A stretch of 13,069 nucleotides of DNA, taken from the NCBI GenBank assembly GCA_023426345.1, contig JAFAAX010000052.1, forward strand, positions 1 through 13,069. The letters run 5' to 3'. The notes below the pieces were generated by a model. That model saw only the letters and a list, made by a program, of their open reading frames with translations, searched no databases and was not told the origin of the DNA. This DNA is from Actinomycetes bacterium. Lineage in GTDB: Bacteria; Actinomycetota; Actinomycetes; Actinomycetales; Actinomycetaceae. Both the position numbers and the translations under genes were made by a program. Shown one piece after another: positions 7,686 to 13,069 of this stretch; position 1 is the first letter of the stretch; each line of letters starts with the position of its first letter.

Positions 7686-7703
7686 CCTGTGCTCCCCCAC
7701 AGG
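7686..7703 (-). promoter_or_regulatory. Small hairpin upstream of the membrane protein gene
   Basis: CCTGTG (7686-7691) and CACAGG (7698-7703) form a 6-bp stem with a CTCCCC/GGGGAG loop, about 64 nt before ATG 7622. It could be part of the 5' leader or an operator; nothing else supports a role. Confidence 0.25.
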
Positions 7704-7781
7704 AAAGGCGCCCGCGCCTCAGCCCTGCGCGAAACGCGCGCCGCCCTCGTCCTCTTGCGTCGTCCTCGCCCTCCCGCGGCT

Positions 7782-7823
7782 GCGGGCCCCTCGGCCGCGG
7801 GCCCCGCGGCCGAGGGGACCCGC
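7782..7823 (-). terminator. Strong hairpin after the dcd operon
   Basis: CCCCTCGGCCGCGG (7787-7800) and CCGCGGCCGAGGGG (7804-7817) are a perfect 14-bp stem with a 3-nt loop. Five further pairs (GCGGG 7782-7786 with CCCGC 7819-7823) stack past one bulged base. It starts 1 nt after the stop codon of the minus-strand gene 7825-9084. There is no U-tract, which is common for actinobacterial terminators. Confidence 0.75.
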
Positions 7824-7824
7824 G

Positions 7825-9084
7825 TCAATCCGCGTCCGCCCCGTCCTGGCCGTCCGCGCCGAGCCCGACCAGGAAGCCGTCCTCGTCGATGACGGAACCG
7901 CCCACCGCGTCGACAATCAGGCCGGCGGCGCGCTCGACGTCCTCGGTCGAACGGGCGCGCTCCAGCCGGGCCGTGCGCGTCAAGCGCTCGGACATCACGT
8001 CGATGCCCGGCCCGGGCATCCACCGCACCCGGTACTCGACGATCGCGCCGTTCGTCCAGGCCTCCCAGCGCAGCACCTGCGGCGGGCGGGAGACGGCCGA
8101 GACCTCGACGACCAGCTCCGACTTGTTGCCGGCGGGGGCCACCACGGCGTAGCCGGTGACGGTCTGCGGCTCCGACAGCGCGCGCCGCCGAGACTCCTCC
8201 AGGGTGCGCGCCACGTCCTCGGGCAGATCGGGGATCGACTGCGCCAGCGCCCGCACGCGTTCGACCTCCCGGGCCACGGGCCGGGGCTGCTCGGACATCG
8301 GGATGTCGCGGGAGTCGATGACAGTGGGGAACTCGGCCCGCAGGACGGCGAGCAGCTCCTCGGGGCTCACCCAGCGCGGCGAGTACACCGTAAGGGTGAC
8401 CGCCGAGTCCGGATCCGGCACCAGGACATCCCCGGACCCCTGGATGCGCAGCGCCCCGCACAGGCGCCGGGCCATCCGCCGGAGCGTGAGCAGGACCTTG
8501 AGCTCGACGCCGACCGGCATCCCGCCGGGGAACGCGTGCGCCCAGACGTCGCGGTCCTGCAACTCACGCGCGGGGGCCGCGCCTCTCGAGGGCGGGCACA
8601 CGAGCAGCCACGCGTGGGTGAGGATCGCCGGCGTCCCCAGCGCGCGCCGGGCCTCCGCATCCACGGCCCACGGTCCGCGCAGCCGGGCGCCGCCTCCCAG
8701 ACGCAGCATTCCGGGGCCCGACCACCCGGACTCGTCCCAGACGGAGACGGCCAGCGCCTCCAGCTCGTCCGGGTCGACCTCGTCCGGCAGCAGGAACAGG
8801 TGGTGGGCCCGCGCCTCGTCCAGGTCCAGGGGCCCCTCCTGGTCGACGCGCATGAGCGGTGCGGCGATCGGGGCGGCGGTCTGCTCGCGCGAGACGGCGC
8901 CGTCGCGCAGCACGCGGAAGGCGGTGTCGAGCTGATCGAGGCCGCTCACCGATGTCAGCGTCGTGTCCGTCAATGGATTGGGGGCGCGCCGCGGTCCGGC
9001 CGCCAGCCGGTCGCGGACGGAACGGCGCTCGGGAGCGGAACGCGGCTCCTCGTCGCCCTCGTCGTGGTCGCGCCCCTCAGTCAT
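7825..9084 (-). CDS. Soluble protein of unknown function, coupled to dcd
   Basis: 419 aa, not recognised. There are no membrane segments or signal peptide, so it is probably cytoplasmic. It has an acidic low-complexity start (DHDEGDEEPRSAPERR, 6-21). A mixed alpha/beta region follows at about 90-265, with HHLFLLPDEVDPDELEALAV, a Trp-rich stretch WDESGWSGPGMLRL (116-129) and ILTHAWLLVCPPSRG. A charged helix is predicted at 268-305. A second beta-rich region at 308-372 has VVAPAGNKSELVVEVSAV and WEAWTNGAIVEYRVRWMPG. The C-terminus is acidic. ATG 9084 overlaps the dcd stop (ATGACTGA, 8 bp), so translation is probably coupled to dcd. A start at 9186 would lie deep inside dcd and is unlikely. Coupling suggests, but does not show, a link to nucleotide metabolism. 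The gene ends at a strong hairpin. Confidence 0.8.
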   Translation of the reverse strand: MTEGRDHDEGDEEPRSAPERRSVRDRLAAGPRRAPNPLTDTTLTSVSGLDQLDTAFRVLRDGAVSREQTAAPIAAPLMRVDQEGPLDLDEARAHHLFLLPDEVDPDELEALAVSVWDESGWSGPGMLRLGGGARLRGPWAVDAEARRALGTPAILTHAWLLVCPPSRGAAPARELQDRDVWAHAFPGGMPVGVELKVLLTLRRMARRLCGALRIQGSGDVLVPDPDSAVTLTVYSPRWVSPEELLAVLRAEFPTVIDSRDIPMSEQPRPVAREVERVRALAQSIPDLPEDVARTLEESRRRALSEPQTVTGYAVVAPAGNKSELVVEVSAVSRPPQVLRWEAWTNGAIVEYRVRWMPGPGIDVMSERLTRTARLERARSTEDVERAAGLIVDAVGGSVIDEDGFLVGLGADGQDGADAD

Positions 9085-9670
9085 CGGCGCCGTGCTCCAG
9101 CCGCAGGCGGGAGAACCGCAGATGCGTGCGCGAGGCCGTCGGGCCGCGCTGGCCCTGGTAATGGGATCCCAGCGCATCGGATCCATACGGGTGCAGGGCC
9201 GGCGAGGACAGCCGGAAGAAGCAGAGCTGGCCGATCTTCATCCCGGGGTAGAGGAGGATCGGCATCGTCGCCGTGTTGGACAGCTCCAGCGTGACGTGGC
9301 CCGAGAAGCCCGGGTCGATGAATCCGGCCGTCGAGTGCGTGAGCAGCCCCAGCCGGCCCAGTGAGGACTTCCCCTCCAGGCGCGCCGCGATGTCGTCGCC
9401 CAGCGTCACCTGCTCGTAGGTGGACCCCAGCACGAACTCGCCGGGGTGGAGGACGAAGGGGTCGTCAGGACCCACATCGACCAGGTGGGTGAGTTCGGAC
9501 TGGTCGGCCGCAGGATCGATCACCGAATACCGATGGTTGTCGAACAGGCGGAAGAGTCGGTCCAGGCGCACATCGATGCTCGCCGGCTGGACCAGATCGC
9601 GCTCGAGGGGATCCAGCTGGATGCGTCCGTCGTCGATCCCCGCCAGGATGTCCCGATCACTCATCAGCAT
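9077..9670 (-). CDS. dcd: dCTP deaminase, probably bifunctional (dUMP-forming)
   Basis: 197 aa, cytoplasmic, trimeric family. It deaminates dCTP and, in the actinobacterial and archaeal subgroup, also hydrolyses the dUTP formed to dUMP for thymidylate synthesis. The signature LEGKSSLGRLGLLTHSTAGF is followed by IDPGFSGHVTLELSN. Ser102, Arg106 and Glu129 have the same spacing as Escherichia coli Ser111, Arg115 and the catalytic Glu138. THSTAGFIDPGFSGH matches the M. tuberculosis bifunctional enzyme rather than the E. coli type. The C-terminal YQGQRGPTASR closes the active site. The start could be ATG 9670 (MLMSDRD) or ATG 9664 (MSDRD); the first fits the family's MLLSDRD beginning. No Shine-Dalgarno sequence is present, and a -10-like CACAAT lies 6 nt upstream, so the mRNA may be leaderless. 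It is divergent from mutY. Confidence 0.95.
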   Translation of the reverse strand: MLMSDRDILAGIDDGRIQLDPLERDLVQPASIDVRLDRLFRLFDNHRYSVIDPAADQSELTHLVDVGPDDPFVLHPGEFVLGSTYEQVTLGDDIAARLEGKSSLGRLGLLTHSTAGFIDPGFSGHVTLELSNTATMPILLYPGMKIGQLCFFRLSSPALHPYGSDALGSHYQGQRGPTASRTHLRFSRLRLEHGADD

Positions 9671-9676
9671 GGGCCA

Positions 9677-9682
9677 ATTGTG
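9677..9682 (-). promoter_or_regulatory. Candidate -10 of a leaderless dcd promoter
   Basis: CACAAT on the minus strand (four of six bases of TATAAT) ends 6 nt before ATG 9670. With no Shine-Dalgarno sequence in between, transcription probably starts at the A of the start codon. No clear -35 is visible. Confidence 0.4.
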
Positions 9683-9714
9683 GCACGGACCGCGGCGTCG
9701 GGCCCGCACGTCTG

Positions 9715-9780
9715 CCCTTCCTCGGCACCGAAGTCGCGGCCGAACAGCACCGAAGTCGGCGCTCAACAGGACCGAAGTCG
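9715..9780 (-). repeat. Three tandem 22-nt repeat units upstream of dcd
   Basis: The head CGACTTCGGT, read on the minus strand, ends units at 9780, 9758 and 9736, exactly 22 nt apart. The middle unit (9758-9737) matches the plus-strand unit at 6572-6593 in 21 of 22 positions. That is strong evidence of a dispersed family and not chance. The array lies 45-110 nt before the dcd start, upstream of its presumed -10. Confidence 0.8.
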
Positions 9781-9789
9781 CGGCGCGCG

Positions 9790-9846
9790 GACGAGGGCGA
9801 CGCCCCCCGGAGGTCCCGCCCTCCCGCCAGCGGGGTCGCCCTCGTC
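9790..9846. repeat. Intergenic palindromic element between dcd and mutY
   Basis: GACGAGGGCGAC (9790-9801) and GTCGCCCTCGTC (9835-9846) are perfect 12-bp inverted arms, with a few more C-G pairs possible inside after one bulge. The left arm with its flank (GACGAGGGCGACGCCCCC) is identical over 18 nt to the minus strand of 599-582 inside mnhAB, followed in both by GGTCCCGCCC with a 2-nt offset. The right arm, reverse-complemented, matches 4486-4507 in 21 of 22 positions. Confidence 0.65.
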
Positions 9847-9920
9847 GGGGAGGAGCGGCCCGGCGTCGCGGCGGAGGATCGACCGGTCTCGACGGGAGGG
9901 AGAACACCGGCCGACCGCGC

Positions 9921-9926
9921 TACCCT
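9921..9926 (+). promoter_or_regulatory. -10 box of a leaderless mutY promoter
   Basis: TACCCT fits TANNNT and ends 7 nt before the GTG start codon at 9934. There is no purine-rich Shine-Dalgarno sequence in between. This is the standard geometry of actinobacterial leaderless genes. Confidence 0.55.
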
Positions 9927-9933
9927 GTTCCCC

Positions 9934-10815
9934 GTGTTCGACGCCCTCCTGCCCTGGTACGCGGAGCACCGTCGCGACCTGCCGATGCGCGCCCCGGATG
10001 TCTCCCCGTGGGGCACCCTGGTCTTCGAGGTGATGAGCCAGCAGACCCCGATCCCCCGCGTCCAGCCGATCTGGGAGCGCTGGATGCGGGACTGGCCGGA
10101 GCCGCAGGACCTCGCCGCCGCCCCGATCGCCGATGTCCTGGTCGCCTGGGACCGCCTGGGTTACCCGTCGCGCGCTCTGCGCCTCCAGCAGTGCGCGGCC
10201 GCGATCGCCGCGCGGCCGGGCGGGCGCGTCCCCGCCGAGATGGACGAGCTCCTCGCCCTGCCCGGCATCGGCCCCTACACGGCGTCGGCGGTCTCCTGCT
10301 TCGCCTATCGGCGCCGCGCCTCGGTGCTCGACACGAACGTCCGGCGGGTGCTGGCCCGGGCGCTCGGCGGCCACGAGTTCCCGCCCTCGTCCGCGCCGGG
10401 ACGCCAGGAGCGGGCGCGCGCGGACGCCCTGCTGCCCGAGGACGGGGCGGCGTGCGCGGACTGGAACGTCGCGCTGATGGAGCTGGGTGCCCTCGTGTGC
10501 GATCAGCGGACGCCGCAGTGCTCGGCCTGCCCGCTGGCCGGCGAGTGCGCGTGGCGGGCGGCCGGATACCCGCCCGCCGAGGTCCGTCCCCGCGGCCAGG
10601 CCTGGGCGGGGACCGACCGGCAGGCGCGGGGGCGGGTGATGGCGCTGCTGCGGAGCGCTCACATCGACACCTCCCCCGTGACCAGGGCGGAGGCCCTGTC
10701 CGCCGCCACCCTTCCCGGTGCGGCGCCCGATCAGGCGCCGCGCGTCGTCGACGGACTGCTCGCCGACGGTCTGGCCGCCGCCGATCCCGTGACCGGCGCC
10801 CTCCGCCTCCCCTGA
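9934..10815 (+). CDS. mutY: A/G-specific adenine glycosylase MutY
   Basis: 293 aa base-excision repair enzyme that removes adenine mispaired with 8-oxoguanine. The N-terminal core has catalytic Glu32 (FEVMSQQT, the counterpart of E. coli SEVMLQQT), a helix-hairpin-helix (LPGIGPYTASAVSCFAY, about 109-125) and catalytic Asp133 (VLDTNVRRVLARALGG). The [4Fe-4S] loop is Cys189-X6-Cys196-X2-Cys199-X5-Cys205, the exact MutY spacing. After residue 225 there is only a short winged-helix-like tail (residues 229-293) and no recognisable NUDIX-like 8-oxoG-reading domain, as in other short actinobacterial MutY proteins. The start is GTG 9934, apparently leaderless. A small Pro-Ser-Ser insertion near 149-154 shares the CCGCCCTCGTCC string of the palindromic elements. 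It is divergent from dcd; both guard DNA against wrong bases. Confidence 0.95.
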   Translation: MFDALLPWYAEHRRDLPMRAPDVSPWGTLVFEVMSQQTPIPRVQPIWERWMRDWPEPQDLAAAPIADVLVAWDRLGYPSRALRLQQCAAAIAARPGGRVPAEMDELLALPGIGPYTASAVSCFAYRRRASVLDTNVRRVLARALGGHEFPPSSAPGRQERARADALLPEDGAACADWNVALMELGALVCDQRTPQCSACPLAGECAWRAAGYPPAEVRPRGQAWAGTDRQARGRVMALLRSAHIDTSPVTRAEALSAATLPGAAPDQAPRVVDGLLADGLAAADPVTGALRLP

Positions 10816-10861
10816 CGAAGTCCGCCCATCGGGGCCCGCGAAGTCCGCCCGTAGGCTCTCA
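10816..10861 (+). repeat. Two 23-nt direct repeats after mutY
   Basis: Two units that begin CGAAGTCCGCCC start at 10816 and 10839, 23 nt apart, directly after the mutY stop codon. A related CGAGGTCCGCCC unit with the same 23-nt period lies at 12475. Confidence 0.6.
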
Positions 10862-10922
10862 CCCTGAGTCTCAGGGCCTGTCTCCGGCCGAATTGTGCGC
10901 AGGAGGGCACTGAAACTCAGAG
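10862..10922. promoter_or_regulatory. Pair of CTGA-N3-TCAG dyads between mutY and the MFS gene
   Basis: CCCTGAGTCTCAGGG (10862-10876) and CTGAAACTCAG (10910-10920) share the dyad CTGA-NNN-TCAG with starts 46 nt apart. The first could form a short terminator stem for mutY. As a pair they look like operator half-sites, but no promoter or regulator is evident. The rest of the gap to 11054 is C-rich on the plus strand, with no gene. Confidence 0.3.
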
Positions 10923-11054
10923 TGAGCGCCGGGGAGCATGCCAGCGCCCCAGATCCTCAGCTCCCGGCCCCCTGCCCCCCGGCCCCGGCACATGCCCGCT
11001 ACCGCCCTCGTTCCGCTCACAGGTCGCTGACGCGGCCTCGACGCCGGCCCCCTG

Positions 11055-12401
11055 TCATTCGGGTCTAGCCAGAGCGGCGGCTCTGAAGGCGCGGCCATCC
11101 GTGCGGGCGGCACGGCCGTCAGGTGAGACGGCGGCGCCGGCCACCACCAGCAGCGTGACGACGCCGGCGCCGATGAGCAGCGTCTCCACACGCGTGACGT
11201 CCGCCAATGGACCGAAGACCACCATCCCGATCGGCATGCCGAGCGCCAGCACGACGGAGACGAAGCTGAAGACGCGGCCCATGTACTCGGGCGCGACCTT
11301 CTCCTGGAGCAGCGTCGTCGCGGGCGTCGAGAAGAACGGCACGGCCAACCCCGTGGCGGCCATCAGCCCCAGGAACACCCACAGGTTCGTCGTCAATCCC
11401 ATCGCGATGGCGAGCAGGCCGAAGACGATCGCGGCGGCCAGAATCATGTGCTCGCGCGAACGTCGCTGGAACCACAGCGCCACCGCCGCTCCGCCCAGGA
11501 GCATCCCCGACGAGAACGCGACCTCCAACGCCGTGAGCTTCCAGACCTCCTCGCCGAAGCTGCGCGCCATCATCAGCGGCGTGAGCAGCGACGGCGCGAC
11601 GGTCAGGACGAAGATGATCCCGTAGACCATGAGCATCCAGCGCACGACCCGGTGCCCGAACGTGTAGCGCACGCCCGCGACCAGGTCCTGCAGGTACGAG
11701 GACGGCGCTGCCGCACTCCCGTCCTCCCCCGCGGTTGCCGGGGCCCGGCCGTCAGCATCGGCGGCCGGGGCGCCCTCGTCCACGACGACTCCCGACAGCC
11801 GAGGAATGGGGATGGAGGCGAGGATGCCGATGCCGATAGCCGCGGTGACGACATCAATCCACAGGGTCGGGACGATCCCGCCCGCCGCGTAGACGGCGCC
11901 CGCGGCGGCGGGCGCCAGCAGGGACATCGCGGACTGGATCGTCGTGTTGACGCCGTTGATGCGCAGCAGCTTGTCGCCGGGGACCAGCTGAGGCAGGACG
12001 GCGGCGACCGCGGGCGTCTGGAATCCGGCGCCGATCGACCGGATCGCCAAGGCGGCGTAGATCAGCCACAGATCGATCCGGCCCGTGCCCATGATGATGG
12101 CCAGGACGGCGGTGGTCGCGGCGATCGAGCCGTCGGAGACGATGATGAGGATCTTCCGGTTGACGCGGTCCGCCAGGGCGCCGCCGAACAGGGAGACGAC
12201 GGCCTGGGGCACCATGCCGAACAGCGCATAGAGCATGAGGACGGCGCCCGACTTCGTGGTCAGCGTGAGGTACCACATGACCGCGTACTGGACCAGGCTC
12301 GAGCCGAACAGCGACACGGTCTGCCCGCCGAGGAACAGGGCGACGCGCCGCACCCATCCGGGGTCGGGCGGCTCGCCAGGGCGGCCGGTGGGGGTCGTCA
12401 T
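11055..12401 (-). CDS. MFS drug/metabolite exporter (MFS_3, Mef/EntS-like)
   Basis: 448 aa, 12 membrane segments, inner membrane proton-driven exporter. The opening FLGGQTVSLFGSSLVQYAVMWYL is typical of the MFS_3 group that includes macrolide efflux MefA and enterobactin exporter EntS. Motif A is present between TM2 and TM3 (GGALADRVNRKIL, 73-85). The middle loop (201-237) is a long Asp/Glu/Ala-rich linker with possible traces of the palindromic repeat. The C-terminus ends in an Arg/Ala-rich cytoplasmic tail. The substrate cannot be told from sequence. ATG 12401 has no Shine-Dalgarno sequence but a TACGCT -10 box 8 nt upstream, so it is probably leaderless. The gene is monocistronic within the window, convergent with mutY, with 668 bp of repeat-rich DNA upstream and no visible regulator gene. 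Confidence 0.88.
   Translation of the reverse strand: MTTPTGRPGEPPDPGWVRRVALFLGGQTVSLFGSSLVQYAVMWYLTLTTKSGAVLMLYALFGMVPQAVVSLFGGALADRVNRKILIIVSDGSIAATTAVLAIIMGTGRIDLWLIYAALAIRSIGAGFQTPAVAAVLPQLVPGDKLLRINGVNTTIQSAMSLLAPAAAGAVYAAGGIVPTLWIDVVTAAIGIGILASIPIPRLSGVVVDEGAPAADADGRAPATAGEDGSAAAPSSYLQDLVAGVRYTFGHRVVRWMLMVYGIIFVLTVAPSLLTPLMMARSFGEEVWKLTALEVAFSSGMLLGGAAVALWFQRRSREHMILAAAIVFGLLAIAMGLTTNLWVFLGLMAATGLAVPFFSTPATTLLQEKVAPEYMGRVFSFVSVVLALGMPIGMVVFGPLADVTRVETLLIGAGVVTLLVVAGAAVSPDGRAARTDGRAFRAAALARPE
11696..11780 (-). repeat. Possible divergent palindromic element in the MFS linker
   Basis: ACGAGGACGGCGC (11696-11708) and GGCGCCCTCGTC (11769-11780) resemble the two arms of the palindromic family with about 60 nt between them. 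Together they span the Asp/Glu/Ala-rich linker between membrane segments 6 and 7 of the exporter (VVDEGAPAADADG to APSSYL). The match is weaker than in the other copies. Confidence 0.3.
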
Positions 12402-12409
12402 AGGGCGTC

Positions 12410-12415
12410 AGCGTA
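12410..12415 (-). promoter_or_regulatory. -10 box of a leaderless MFS promoter
   Basis: TACGCT on the minus strand fits TANNNT and ends 8 nt before ATG 12401, with no Shine-Dalgarno sequence between. A weak TTCCGC (12439-12434) sits 18 nt upstream where a -35 would be. Confidence 0.5.
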
Positions 12416-12474
12416 CCGGCGCCCCGTCCTCCAGCGGAACCCCGTCCGGTCCGACGGACGTCCTTCCGAAATCG

Positions 12475-12543
12475 CGAGGTCCGCCCACGTGCGACCGTGA
12501 GGTTCGCCCACGTGGAGGAGCGAGATCCGTCGAGGTCGATGCG
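12475..12543 (+). repeat. Three degenerate 23-nt units upstream of the MFS gene
   Basis: Units start at 12475, 12498 and 12521. The first two share GAGGT-CGCCCACGTG with one differing base, and the third keeps only CGAGATCCG. The period is the same 23 nt as after mutY. Confidence 0.5.
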
Positions 12544-12580
12544 TCGACTCGACGGCTTCGCCCGTCTCGCCGCCGAAACC

Positions 12581-12642
12581 GGGACGCGCGGCACCAAAGG
12601 CTCTCGAGATCGGTACGCGTGGCACCCACGGCGCTCGAAACC
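12581..12642 (+). repeat. 31-nt direct repeat
   Basis: 12581-12611 and 12612-12642 are adjacent and identical in 24 of 31 positions (shared ACGCG, GGCACC, GGC and CTCGA blocks). The first copy ends inside a CGAGATCGG head of the 22-nt family. Confidence 0.6.
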
Positions 12643-12970
12643 CTCGAGATCGGCACCCGTGGCAGACCTCTGCGCCACAGATACCGAACTCGACAACACC
12701 TCCTCCACCCCAGCCCCATCACCAAGCCTCCCACCAGCACAAACGTCGGCACTCACGTCACAACAGAATCCGACCGCACATCGAGTTCGGCACCTGTGGC
12801 AGCGAGGTCTGCCACACATACCGAACTCGAGCACACACCCGCCACACATACCGATCTCGAAGACAAGCCGACCAGGGCGCCGCCAACACCGAGCCTGTGA
12901 CCTGCGCGAACACGGCCACGCCGTGAAAGCTCGGCCATCCCCCGCCGTCGAGACCGGCACCTATGGCACA
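12605..12970. repeat. Seven units of the 22-nt family, two as hairpins
   Basis: Plus-strand units start at 12605, 12645, 12782 and 12949; minus-strand units start at 12690, 12829 and 12859. All read CGAG[A/T]TCGG[C/T]A or close to it, then a GTGGCA-type tail. Units 12644-12664 and 12671-12691 face each other across 6 nt. Units 12781-12801 and 12810-12830 face each other across 8 nt, with 18 of 21 positions pairing. Both can form long hairpins. Confidence 0.75.
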
Positions 12971-13069
12971 CACAGACGCGGTATGGACGCGGCCAAACGG
13001 CAATCGCCGGCCACAAGTCCCGAACTCGACCCCGGTTGCCCGCCCAGGCCCCACCACGCCCGGTCACCT

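Larger units (their letters stand above)
12402..13069. other. Non-coding repeat-rich region
   Basis: I find no credible gene in these 668 bp. Open frames on both strands cross the repeats, lack ribosome binding sites and give low-complexity Arg/Ser/Thr-rich products. The stretch 12660-12870 is visibly less GC-rich than the genes around it. It holds the MFS promoter at its left end and decayed 22-, 23- and 31-nt repeats. The right end (from 13017) shows one more half unit, CCGAACTCGA. Confidence 0.6.

Noticed and set aside
7623..7700. Longer start (GTG 7700) for the membrane protein
   Set aside because: It would read through a hairpin and has no ribosome binding site. ATG 7622 has GGAAGGA at 6 nt.
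9671..9907. Longer dcd reading frame starting near 9907
   Set aside because: It would translate the 22-nt repeats and the palindrome into Arg/Pro-rich sequence. Family length and the MLMSDRD start fit 9670.
11854..12960. 368-codon minus-strand open frame across the repeat region and into the MFS gene
   Set aside because: It overlaps the MFS gene in another frame, crosses repeats and lacks any recognisable domain.
12402..13069. tRNA or other stable RNA gene in the repeat region
   Set aside because: I found no cloverleaf, T-loop sequence or CCA end; the hairpins are explained by inverted repeat units.

Overview
The window is very GC-rich DNA with GC-ending codons and tightly packed genes, several of which lack ribosome binding sites. 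A fused MnhA/MnhB antiporter subunit, a dCTP deaminase of the mycobacterial bifunctional type, a short MutY and an actinobacterial membrane iron-sulfur reductase all point to a high-GC actinobacterium. An Actinomyces- or Schaalia-like host is a guess from overall appearance, not something the sequence proves.

Layout. Minus strand 1-3629 is the start of an mnh/mrp operon for a multi-subunit Na+/H+ antiporter: a fused mnhAB, then mnhC, which runs off the left edge. A divergent promoter region of 337 bp separates it from a plus-strand gene (3967-6516) for a large membrane-anchored reductase with two ferredoxin-type [4Fe-4S] motifs and two CCG domains, of the EtfD/HdrD/GlcF type. It converges on a minus-strand multispanning membrane protein of unknown function (6756-7622). 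Upstream of that, on the same strand, are dcd (9077-9670) and an overlapping soluble protein of unknown function (7825-9084) that ends at a strong hairpin. dcd is divergent from mutY (9934-10815, plus). mutY converges on an MFS exporter (11055-12401, minus). The last 668 bp hold no credible gene but are full of decayed repeats.

The genes are mostly housekeeping: ion homeostasis and membrane energetics (Mnh, EtfD-like reductase), nucleotide-pool hygiene and oxidative DNA repair (dcd next to mutY), and export. No single pathway joins them. dcd, mutY and the MFS gene each have a -10-like hexamer 6-8 nt before the start codon and no Shine-Dalgarno sequence, so leaderless transcription is likely. 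The Mnh, EtfD-like and membrane-protein genes have ordinary Shine-Dalgarno sequences.

The most unusual content is repetitive. (1) Units of 22 nt share a 10-nt head CGA[C/G][A/T]TCGG[T/C] and carry a tail that differs by locus. They recur in three intergenic regions (6550-6705, 9715-9780, 12605-12970), in tandem and inverted arrangements. (2) A palindromic element with arms like GTCGCCCTCGTC / GACGAGGGCGAC occurs between dcd and mutY. Close relatives sit in frame inside at least two genes, always in disordered linkers or tails. I know of no described system matching either; both could be genome-wide repeat families, and the second could partly be a by-product of codon bias.
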